Positions 23,744 to 33,396 of a stretch of 64,000 nucleotides of DNA are shown here, piece after piece (within the stretch, counting starts at the first letter, position 1; each line of letters opens with the position of its first letter). The translations under genes and the position numbers were made by a program. The notes under the pieces are model-generated. The model ran no database searches. It worked only from the letters and a program-made list of their open reading frames with translations, and was not told the origin of the DNA. This DNA comes from Earliella scabrosa (taxonomy: Eukaryota; Basidiomycota; Agaricomycetes; Polyporales; Polyporaceae): contig JABYQQ010000012.1 in the NCBI GenBank assembly GCA_022605405.1, positions 1,364,001 to 1,428,000 on the forward strand, written 5' to 3'.

Positions 23744-25178
23744 TTGAGGTGAGTCTTCGTTGGAGTGGTATATGCGGAGGATGGTTTGGGATATGTGGTG
23801 GTGGGGTATTCGTGAGGATGCGCACGCGCGTCCGCGATGAGGCGTTAGTCGTTGTGGGGTAGTGGTGGTGGATTCAAGAGATGCAAGAGCGCAAGAGGGA
23901 GAGTGCGCGAGGAGGAGAGAGATGGAGGATAATGAAGAGAGCTGTGGCCCGCTTGGACATTGAGCTGCTAAAGCTGTCTGGGGTAAGCGAGTCGCACAAA
24001 GCAGCGGATAGCCGTGTGGCTGCAGCCCCGGTCCGCGCTCCCGAGAGCGCGTCGCGACGCGCTATTTGTCTTTGTTGTTGGCCACTCCGCGCCTTTCAGT
24101 CTCTTTGGCCAGCGCTTTGACCTGCTTTGACAGAACGCAGGCCCTCGCACGCCACTCCGCCCATGCCGTGGGCCATTTCGCTCTGCTCGTTGGATCTCTG
24201 GCTGAGCTAGGGTATCGGTCTGTATTGTGAGTGACACTGCATCTGTGACGTTGCGAGAGTCCATCCTCATGAGACAAACTCCAGGATTCCCAAACCCCCA
24301 CATTTTGTTTGGCATACGATTTACATACATAGGGAATGGCAACGTCGTCCTGAGGGCGGTGCTCCTAGCAAATTGCGAGCAGACACTTCGTCGACGATGC
24401 TCTGGTGGCACTGCCAGTGATAGTTTCTACGATGAGGTCAGGAATGATCCTGAACAGGAGAATGCCTGCTGCGCTCCTGCGGATTGGTTTACAGGATGGT
24501 CATCTTCCGGCGACTGTTTGTCCACAGCAACGCAATGTCCTGCGCGACACCTTCTTCCCCCGTCCCTTGAGGTAACAAGATCGCTGGCGTTCGTGCCTAG
24601 AATTCTCAACGAACGTCAGGTTTTGTGCTTCCCCACCTCATATCACGACTCCTGTGTTGACCTAGCGATGCATTCGAGGGGCCTAGCCTGCCATGAAGAC
24701 GTTCATGGACGTTTGAGCACCAGGTACGAGGTGGGCCTTCGTGTGCCGTGACTTTGCTGATCAGATATACTTGGGGCTGCCTCGTCGAGGAGCTCTAGCT
24801 TACTCGTCCTTGTAGGTCATTTGATTCCCTAGCTGGGACACTCGTTCTGAGGGGACGACGGTCACAAAGCGATGATTATTCGCATCCGCATCGTTGAAGA
24901 TTCTCAGGTGCGCAGCTACGGTTCTAAGATTTGGTAACGAAGGGTTCTTGAACATTGCATACACCGCAGATATCTGCAACAGCAGTGCACGTCGTGCTCT
25001 CGTCAGCGCTGGTTTGTATCCGCCAACGCCCAGCGACGGTTCGATGTACTCGCATCCCCTAAGTGGTACACGAAGCTCGCACCTGCTCGTTGCCTTAACG
25101 CTCACTGACAACCACACTGCGAGCGGAGTTCGCAGATGGTTGCGAGTATGAGTCATCCTATCCAACAGAGACCCTTCG
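23744..25178. other. No confident gene
   Basis: About 1.4 kb between divergent genes. A plus-strand frame at 24227-24751 is open for 174 codons, but its composition is not gene-like, it shows no splice pattern, and it matches nothing I know. The right end carries the promoter of the first DUF6533 gene. Confidence 0.5.
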
Positions 25179-25185
25179 TATATAA
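25179..25185 (+). promoter_or_regulatory. TATA box of DUF6533 gene 1
   Basis: TATATAA, 60 bases before the ATG at 25239, followed by a C/T-rich initiator stretch. Confidence 0.65.
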
Positions 25186-25238
25186 TCTCTTCTCTCCCAA
25201 GGTGCCTCATTTCTCCCTTTCCAACTACCGCGTTCTCA

Positions 25239-26955
25239 ATGTCTACTCCAATCGAGGTCAGCGCCGCCCAAATTGTGGCCATATATGATGGAGAGTGAGT
25301 GGCACGGAGTTGTCGTGAGCAGTGTAGTCGAGACTCACCCGTGATTGTGTGGCGGCAGGTTCGCCGCGCAACTCAGTTCGATTGCAGCAGCAGGTCAGTT
25401 TGACTACAAACATCCTAAGTGTGACTGACGTTATCTTGATCAGGACTTATAATTTACGAAGCAATCATCACATTCGGCATGGAGGTGGAATACTTTTGGA
25501 AGCGGTCGTACACGGGGGCCTCCGTGTTGTACCTTCTCAACAAATACTTCGTTCTTATGTTCTACGTCTTCGCGCTGGTACTATACTTGCCTATCTTTAC
25601 GGACGAGGTACGGGCATGGAGATGTAGTACCAGCCGTTTTAATGGCGCTGACTTGCTCTTTGCTTTTTCCAGAGGTCGGCAGTTTCGTTGGTCAAAGTCA
25701 TGCGCTGCTAAAGTCCTAATTGGCGCAACATTATGTATCTAGTTGCGAACGCATGCAAAGGGCAGTGACCGGGCTACTGATACTGGAATTTCTACCGTGG
25801 GCCGGTGGGTGACAATTCCTCTATCTAGGTGCATGTTGCCAGCGGCATGACTGACCAATATTGTGAACAGCATTCTCCGCACTGCGGGCGTACGCTCTCA
25901 GCAAGAGCTGGTACCTATCTGCTATTGTTTTAACTCTATCTGTCGTGCCTGCTGCAGTCAATCTGGTAAGCAGTCGTGATTTAGCAGTCACGATCGAGAC
26001 AGCTCAGCTCGTGCGACAGCGGCAATTCATTGTCGACCAGGTCGGTGGTTATGTGGATCCCATCGACGGCTGCGTCGCGACTAGCAACGGTACTTTTGAA
26101 AGCTCCGTGAGGTATGTATGGCATACTCTCGTACCCTTCTGACTGGTGATTAACGCGTCAACAGATGTTCGTGCTTTTCAGTAGATCGTTCACCCAGTAT
26201 GCGACTGAGCATTCTACGACTCCCTTCAGCTGTCATCATCGCGCGCACCGCCCTGATTGTGGCCGATGCTCTGCTGATCTCCATCACGCTGTTCAACACC
26301 CCTTGGAAGATGCTGCTGTCGCAAAAAGGAACACGGTCGTTACATAGCGTTCTGCTCCGTGATGGTTCGTTTACATTCGCGATTGCGACGCCTCTCATAT
26401 GCTAACCCATAAAATATGATAGGGATACTATATTTCTCGTCAGTGGTGTGCCTATAGCGCTTCGAAAGCCGTATGAGACTAATCGTCTGCGCCAACCAGA
26501 GTGCTGCTGACTCTGAACGTGATGCACCTCGTTTTCACCCTGTTGTCGGTAAGCAAGCAACCATGAATATCGACTCTGCAGTGCTCGGCTCGTACTGAGT
26601 CGCAGATTCCGTGTTCTCTTTCCAGATATTCGCCATCACGAGCAAAAGCTTTGTCACTATCTTCACTGCTCCGTACGTGCTCGATTTAGTCCAAGTACCT
26701 CGTTTGGAGTCCACACTCGCCACTAACACTGCTATGTCTAGATGCACGACCATCCTCGTCGGTCGCTTCCTCCTCCATCTCCAAGAATCTGGAACGCGGA
26801 CCTTGAGAGTGGACTCGGACCACTGCCTGGCACTTGATCTCTCTACCAACAGCACACCGAGCTTTGTGAGATCTAGAGTGATGGGTTCTATCGCTCATCG
26901 CGTTGTTGACGAGGACGGGCTAGACAAAGTGGCCCCTATGTCCCAGATGGACTGA
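25239..26955 (+). CDS. DUF6533 multi-pass membrane protein, copy 1
   Basis: A basidiomycete-specific membrane protein of about seven helices; its function is unknown in the family. About ten exons. Order of readable pieces: MSTPIEVSAAQIVAIYDGE, FAAQLSSIAAAG, LIIYEAIITFGMEVEYFWKRSYTGASVLYLLNKYFVLMFYVFALVLYLPIFTDE (the DUF6533 signature), CERMQRAVTGLLILEFLPWA, FSALRAYALSKSWYLSAIVLTLSVVPAAVNL, an extracellular-type loop with GCVATSNGTF, VIIARTALIVADALLISITLFNTPWKMLL, VLLTLNVMHLVFTLLS and CTTILVGRFLLHLQESGTRTLRV, then the cytoplasmic tail FVRSRVMGSIAHRVVDEDG. One donor (about 25690) is a non-standard GTTGGT. A paralogue follows in tandem, so local duplication is likely. Confidence 0.85.
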
Positions 26956-27462
26956 CAGTGGGGGATTAATGCTAGGCTGTATCTCTCCTTGAGCCTCGGA
27001 TACCGTCTCATAGGGCCTCGTTTTTGTGAAAGACAGGTCTGTGCTCCAAGTTACCTATGGCCACTATGTCGTACTTGACTGTTGCTCCATCTTTCGTACT
27101 CGATGTGTCTCGGAGCGACGCATGGTTGACACAAAGTGAATGTATACTATCTCCGGAGTTCCCCACCACAAGATCACCAACCGGACTAGTACTTTTGGTG
27201 GATGCCCGGCGACAAACCTGACGTCGCCACACTAGCGCCGCTCGTGAGTACGACTCATACATATCACTGAGGGCATTGATGACATTGGCGAGATCTCTAG
27301 CGGTTAGCAACTGTCAGATGCACCCATGATTCTGCTGCCTCAAGTGAGTGGATTCCGCATCGGGAGGCTTACCTCAACACTTCACAATCTACAACTGCAT
27401 TGCACCGTCACGACCAACATAACCATCTGATCTCTACATGTACTCCGAGCGGTTGTTCGAGT

Positions 27463-27469
27463 ATAAGTG
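27463..27469 (+). promoter_or_regulatory. TATA box of DUF6533 gene 2
   Basis: A TATAAG core, 72 bases before the ATG at 27535, matching the placement seen in the upstream paralogue. Confidence 0.55.
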
Positions 27470-27534
27470 GCTGTAGGAGAGCACCATGGGTTGCCCCTAC
27501 CTCGAGCATTCCTCGCTCGCAAATCCCTGACACC

Positions 27535-30068
27535 ATGACTTCACAGCTGGAACCGAGTTACTCAGAGATCATAGACATTTATGACACCATGTGAGTCATT
27601 CCAGCTGTTACTATTCGAACGTCTCTCAAATCCACGACGATAACGTAACATTGGCACAGAAACACTCAGGCGTACTGCTATTTTGCAACCATCCGTGCGT
27701 CCTGGAACTGACTTCTTAACCGATGCTCATATTCCCGAGTCAGCATGGCTATTGTACGAAGCTATCATCACGCTCGACAGCGAGGTGGAAAACTTCTGGA
27801 AGCCGAAATTTACTGGGGCATCCATCTTGTATCTCATGAACAGGTACACCGCCGTAGCATACTGTGTTCTGTTATGGGCAAGCTATCTTCCCGAGATAGG
27901 GGACAAGGTGCGGATAGGTACGATCAATCCCGTCATCGCCTGATCTTACACTGCGGGCGTCGTTGTACACTTTAGAGGTTTGTGATAGTGTTGCTACTTA
28001 TGCGCGAGCCCGAGACCAACAAGGAACCGCATCTCTCAGCTGCAATGCAACGCAGTATGGACTAGTAGTGACGCAAGCACTGCAGTACCTACCATGGGCT
28101 GGTGAGTGCCGTATATTCTGATTCATCACGGTCACTCTTCACCAGTTTGTACGCCAGTGTTTTCCGCCCTACGGACGTTTGCTCTCAACAAGAGTTGGAG
28201 CCTGTCAACGCTTGTTCTGTTATTGGCTTCCGCACCGCTAGCAGTCAATTTGGTGAGTCTGATTGAAGGAACGAGACAATTCATACGCTTGACGGAGGGC
28301 CTCGACAGGAGATAAACATCGAGTATCCTATCATAGCCAGTGTGGACCCTATCATGGGTTGTACGGTGATTGTGGACTATCCTCTTCAGGCCGCTAAGAG
28401 GTGAGCTGTGTGTGTTGAAGGCAGTAGCTCTGACCTAACCTGTCTATTCGCTCGCAGAGGTTCGTGGAGATGAGATCAGTTCAAGTTCCGCTGCTTACAC
28501 TACTGACTGACCCGCAGGCTTGCTCATATCTCGTCTCTGTGAGATTGTGGCGGATGCTTTAGTCATTACCACTACGCTCACGAAAATTCGTGATACGCCA
28601 TGGAAAAGAGTCTTGCCATCAATGGTCAGAACCCGATCATTGCCTGGAGTTCTATGACGTTCATTCTGCACATTTAATAAAAAACGAGAACTTCTACTTT
28701 CCGGCGTACATACATTTTGATTCCCATACGAAATGTTGTCTGAACGCCGTAAACATTTTGTGAGGTGCTCCGTAAACATTTCGACGGGCGCTCTTGTGGA
28801 CTTTGGCAGAGGGAGAACGGGCGCCAAAGAAAATGCGACGAGCGAGACTCGAACTAACGACCTCGCTTAACGCCTCCTCAAACCAGGCGCTCAACCACTA
28901 CACCACAAGAGCTTCCTGCGGTAAGTATATAAGCGCGCTATATGCAGCTTTGCGCAGGCTGGTAATGGTCGATAATGGCCCTTGTTACATGATCAGCTAG
29001 TCATTGAGCTCTATACAGACGCTTCCATCGCTTACAGCTTCTGCTTATGGTGCTTTTATTAAGGGGGCCCTCTGAAGATGCAGCATGACCACCGTGGCTT
29101 ATGTAATACTCACAGACAGCCCTCAGGTTGTCACAACTCAACCTATGGCGTTCGCACTGCACAATACATGTCAAATTTGCAGTCATAATCCCTCTAGCTA
29201 ATGCCTAATCATGCTACTTTTGATCAACCAAGCTCAAACACTCCGAGGACCGATGTAAATTCAGGTCTACCATCCCATCATCATGGCCTCGGCAACCTCC
29301 GAAGACTACCAATAGGCGCCCACAATCAGCCATTCGGATTAGGCGCCCGAGAAAGTGTTTACGGCGCACATTACAAAATGTTTGCGGCATGCTATGAAAT
29401 TGTCGTCATGCGGTGTTACATATGTAAGTCTCTCAGCGAGAAATGTCTTTCCGTTTTTATTTAAATGTGCAGAATGACCATCATAGAGTTCTACTTCGTG
29501 ACGGTAGATATATGTCTTCTTGTGCATCCCAGGACACAGATTAATGCAATCCTCAGGTTCAGTTTATTTTGGGTACGCCACACAACCTAGTAGAACACGT
29601 GCACGACGATATAACACGTCCCTTAGAGTATTGCTTGTGTTGAACCTACTTCACCTCGTATTCAGCTTCACTTCGGTGGGTAACTCCGTCCTCTGACATG
29701 GGCCTGGAGAAGGTTTACTCCAGGATAGGTCTTTAGTGGTAAAGAAAACCTGCCCACAAGCTTCGTCACTTTGTTGACCAATCCGTATGTACCGCACTGG
29801 CCGAAAACTTCGCCGGGACCCTGCCGCAAAACCTAATGCACTTACCAGATGCATGGTCATAATGACCAGTCGTTTCCTCTGCCATATCCAACAGTCAGCT
29901 AACCGGACATTGAGAGTGCCTACAGGTCATGGTCCGGGCGTCGATTTGTCGATGGACAGTAGACCAAGCTTCATACAGTCTCGGGTCATGGGCTCGATCG
30001 CCCACCGCGCCACCGAGGACGACGAGGCCCCACAAGGGAACGAGGACTCAGACGGAGAGTTGAACTAG
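27535..30068 (+). CDS. DUF6533 membrane protein, copy 2, split by an inserted element
   Basis: Exon by exon this parallels copy 1: MTSQLEPSYSEIIDIYDT, WLLYEAIITLDSEVENFWKPKFTGASILYLMNRYTAVAYCVLLWASYLPEIGDK, ALQYLPWA, FSALRTFALNKSWSLSTLVLLLASAPLAVNL, a loop ending GCTVIVDYPLQAAKR, LLISRLCEIVADALVITTTLTKIRDTPWKRVLPSM. After the 835-bp insertion it continues with VLLVLNLLHLVFSFTS, CMVIMTSRFLCHIQQSANRTLRV, FIQSRVMGSIAHRATEDDE. The element (28652-29486) starts about 23 bases after the GTCAGA donor that follows LPSM, so it lies inside what should be an intron. The gene may survive if the enlarged ~900-base intron is spliced, or may be dead. The exon 2 to 3 joint near 27700 is also not clean. Confidence 0.7.
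28652..28791. repeat. Left terminal inverted repeat
   Basis: About 140 bases, imperfectly complementary to 29343-29486. Best conserved are the outer ~30 and inner ~50 bases; the middle has diverged. The inner part itself repeats a CGTAAACATTT motif twice. Confidence 0.75.
28834..28912 (-). ncRNA. tRNA-like sequence with Pol III boxes (degenerate)
   Basis: Read on the minus strand from 28912: GCTCTTG, an A-box-like TGTGGTGTAGTGG (28895-28907), an anticodon-arm-like stem CGCCT/AGGCG with a 9-base loop, then a B-box GTTCGAGTC (28846-28854) and a TTTT terminator at 28830-28833. A TATATA element lies about 14 bases upstream. The two acceptor-stem strands do not pair and the anticodon loop is too long, so this is not a normal tRNA. 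It resembles the head of a tRNA-derived SINE or a relic tRNA carried by the element. No anticodon can be assigned. Confidence 0.5.
29343..29486. repeat. Right terminal inverted repeat
   Basis: Inverted partner of 28652-28791. It carries GCGCCCGAGAAAGTGTTTACGG at its inner edge and TAAATGTGCAGAATGACC near its outer edge. The outermost TCATAG mirrors CTATGA at the left end. Confidence 0.75.
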
Positions 30069-31811
30069 TCACTAGAAGGGCGAGCTGCGAGCTAGGGCAT
30101 AACGAGAACGGCGTGCTAATTCTCTTGATTTCTTGCGCTCCCTATATTTATGGCTGGCCAACGCGCACCGCGCACTCCCATCGTGCATGTACAAACGGTC
30201 CGTGACCATGGACACGTTCCCGTGCCATGCCCTATCGAGAGTCCCAGTCAGCCTCCCGAAGTCTCATTTCTCTCTCTTTCGCGTGGATCAAACTCCGTAG
30301 TTCCCTATTTATCTCTACCTACAATGTACAGCGCAACGCGCTCTGGTTCAACTTCCCGCAGCTACCTTCGTATGTTGTTTCCGAGTCGTGTCTTGATTTT
30401 TCGATATTTAGTACGACATCGTTCTTGGTCACGGATGCTCGGATAGAGAATCGTAGCAACCATTGTAACACATGGTGGGCTTCGTACGCGTGAATTCCGC
30501 CAAACCCGCTGTCTTTCGTCCAACGATAGTAGCCCGACGCTTGGTACATCTCGAATCTCGATCCTCAACCTCTCATTTCGGTCGGGCGTCTCGCGCTTTC
30601 TTCAGCCACCGGCTAGACGTTCCTGTAACGGCTGTTTCCTCGCGTCGTATCCATCGTCAGCGCATAGAATACGACTCCGATGTTACCACTCACTGCATTG
30701 ACCAGCAGGTGAGCTGGTACATAGCATCCCAAACCCGTCGAGCTCTCCTTGTCGACGTCGGTGAGGACTGATCACACAAACACGTCCATCCATGGACATG
30801 ATCACAACCAAGGTCATCCGTATGACCCGAGAAGATCGTTCGACATCGTCTCGCGCTGCCGATAAGACGCACGAATGACGTTCCAGAAACCAAAAAAAAC
30901 TCGCACTCGATCAAACAAAGGGCGCCGCGCGAGAGCGAGCAGCATATAATCATACCACTGCGTACCTGCAGGAATAATCTACCAAGACCACAGGACGAAC
31001 CAACCAATACTTCTGTTCTTACGTGTTCTGCGCAAGCTGCAGCACACAAGTCCCACCGTAACGCCAGTGTTCGAATTGCATGTGAATCCGAACGAGGGTG
31101 TCTTCCATATGCCGTAAGTGGACGCTGCACTGGCTCCGGGGAGACAGACGGCTGGTCGTCTGACACACCCGCGAGGGCGCTCCGAGAGTCAATGCAGCGG
31201 AAGTCGGGTCTGCGGCGAATGAGGCATGTTTTCCAGAACGCGGGTCGAAGCAGCAGCTGCGGTCGTCGACCTTCTGCGAGAACCCGGGACCGGTCTATGA
31301 GGCGAGCCCGACTGATGGCTGCAGTGACGCCTCGGCTCATGTGAGCCCCGCGTGGGTCCATGTTGCGATGTTGCGGTGTCTGAGCCTTGGGCATCGGACC
31401 GGGAGACGGTTCGGGGGTGAACCGTCATAATTCTATGACGAATCGTGGGTGTCGGGGATGCCAAGGGACGCCTTCCTGCGCTTCCTGAGGCCTGAGGGGC
31501 GACAAGTGGCACACGCAACTGAGACTGCCGAGAACCCAGATTCAGCGAAGGTGCGTAGGGTCGGGAGTATCGCCGGGTGCCGTCCGAGAAGTGAGCATAG
31601 TCGGGATCCGGGGTTGTCGGGCTTGAACCGCAGCGCAGGCGTCGGAGACTCGGAGGTGTAGATGCGGGATGAGGAGGTCGACAGGTGAACCCGAGCGCCT
31701 CCTTCGCACAAATGCAGGTGTCGACAAGGTGAGAAGGGAGGAGACGTACGGTCCATTCGTAGGCTTCTGTCGTGGACATGGACGAGCGACATTGATGAAC
31801 ATGGACGGTCC

Positions 31812-31862
31812 TCCCTCAAAGAGGGAAAGCGACTCGTCCCTCAAAGAGGGAGAAGCGACTCG
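31812..31862. repeat. Tandem duplication of a 25-base palindromic unit
   Basis: TCCCTCAAAGAGGGAAAGCG followed by ACTCG is repeated once head to tail, the second copy one base longer. Each unit contains the small palindrome CCCTC-AAA-GAGGG. Confidence 0.9.
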
Positions 31863-32848
31863 CAACTCGTCCTGTACGCTTGTTGTGGACCTTGGCAGTG
31901 TGGCCACACGAGAGAAGACCTGTGTCGACGAGCATACATTGCCATACAACCTGCATCGAGCAAGATGTCCACGGGGTGCGGTGATGCCTCGAGGCGTTCA
32001 GGGGTCCATGGTGAACGCATGTCCAGATATCTGCAATGACACTGTCCGTCCTTCGGCGGTGTATAGGCGATGATAGCGGCAAGAGCGCAGTCGTTCAGGT
32101 TGAACGAACAACTGCAGGGGAAGAAGGGGATGAGAAGGGAGTGATGAGCGGAGCGCGCTGCAGCCACCGCTTGAGGTCGCGATCGAGGATCGAGTCGCTT
32201 CCGGGGCACGATGCAGGTTGGAGTGTCCGCGAGTTTCCTTCACGTAACTCGCTCTCAGACTCCGTCTTTTGCCAGCATCTACGCCTGCTTGTGATTTTCG
32301 TCATGCGACTGAGCAACGCTGCACTTACCAGCCTCGAGAGAGTTAGACTTCGCACTGCCCTGCGATAGGCTCAAGCCTCAGGCCTCAGGAGTTTCTCCGT
32401 ATCCCCGACGCTGGTGCCTTCTGCCGACGACGACTGAGCAGGTCCGTAGCCTTTCTGGGTCGCGTCGGACGTGAGAGGGTGCCTGCAGGCGACAGAGAGA
32501 GCTGGAGAGGAAGGTGGACAGCCGAGAGAAGGCGGTTGTGGGAGGTGCGATGGGGGAGGAGATAACAAGACGGGCGCACAGAGCCGGGATAGAGTTCATC
32601 GACGGGAACTGCCGGCTGGTCGGCCGTCGCAAAGTATGGCGTCAGTGGCGTATGAATGGAAGGTGTCGAAAGAGAGATGAGAAGAACGGCGTTGGGTGAT
32701 GACAGGGATTGTCGGGTTCGGGAGTGATGGGTTCGGAAGAGGGATGCGTGGGAGCGCGCCCTGTCAAAGAAGCCGCGTCGGCTCCTCCTAATCAATGGGC
32801 GTTTGTACTTCCTAATTGGTGAGCAGCGCGCACTTTCCTTTGCCCGCT

Positions 32849-32888
32849 CGCATTATGTTCGTGCCGTGCGCATTATGTTCGTGCCGTG
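32849..32888. repeat. Perfect 20-base tandem duplication
   Basis: CGCATTATGTTCGTGCCGTG occurs twice in direct succession. About 20 bases further on, GTAAGTATT (32909) and AATACTTAC (32955) form a short inverted pair. Confidence 0.9.
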
Positions 32889-33396
32889 GTGTTTGCTCCG
32901 CGTGTAAAAGGTAAGTATTAGTGTAAGTGAGGCGTCAACTACTTATTGTACAGAATACTTACAGAACTGCTCAGTTTATTCCAAGCACTTGCCGGTTATA
33001 CTACGCATCACTACATGCGGTCTCCCTCTTCCACATGCACCTGTCCATGGTGGCGCCGGTGACGATGATCCCGGAGGCCTCTTCCACATGCTGAGGACGA
33101 TCATGGGGAGTCCCCATAGGCTTTCCCATAGGCTTTCCCCCCAATTTCGCTTTTTCTGCTCACTGCAGTATGTGTGATAAAGCACTCACATTGCCCATTC
33201 TCCAGATTCCGACTTTGCTTCGCACTACAGCAACGCCACCGCCAGACAGCTCATGGAATATTCCAAGGGAAATGGCTGTGAGGGTCAGCGTCGTACGCAG
33301 ATGGAGGTCAAGTTGAGCCCCGCACACCCGCTCTCTGCTAGGCTCGTGCAGCAAGAGTCGTGCGACTGACTGTCGAGGATTGCGCCACTCAACACC

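Larger units (their letters stand above)
28652..29486. mobile_element. Non-autonomous inverted-repeat element (MITE-like), 835 bp
   Basis: The left end (28652-28791) and right end (29343-29486) are imperfect inverted copies. Shared blocks are CATTCTGCACATTTA near the outer edges, and GCCGTAAACATTTTGT with CCGTAAACA and GGGCGC at the inner edges. Outermost bases are CTATGA and TCATAG, flanked on both sides by AGTT (28648-28651 and 29487-29490), a candidate 4-bp target duplication. No transposase frame lies inside; the only recognisable content is a tRNA-like unit beside the left repeat. It sits in an intron of the second DUF6533 gene, which the undisrupted upstream paralogue lacks. The superfamily is not assignable by eye. 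Confidence 0.75.
30069..33396. other. Gene-poor accessory stretch
   Basis: About 3.3 kb with open frames on both strands but no product I can name. The longest are minus-strand frames at 30690-31394, 31189-31779 and 32385-32795. A TATA-like TATATTTA near 30143 precedes a short plus-strand frame starting at about 30324 (MYSATRSGSTSRSYLR), which could be a small gene or a leftover of another DUF6533 copy. Two short tandem duplications are listed separately. The region ends at the transposase gene, so decayed transposon sequence is plausible. Confidence 0.45.

Noticed and set aside
24227..24751. 174-codon plus-strand frame as a gene
   Set aside because: No recognisable motif, no gene-like composition, no neighbouring exons.
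28834..28912. Functional tRNA gene
   Set aside because: Acceptor strands do not pair and the anticodon loop would be nine bases; reported instead as a tRNA-like relic.
30150..30771. Small gene after the second DUF6533 copy
   Set aside because: A TATA-like site and short frames exist, but I could not join exons into a protein resembling anything; left as an unresolved region.
31189..32795. Minus-strand frames as one multi-exon gene
   Set aside because: The frames lack matching donor/acceptor phases and any known motif.
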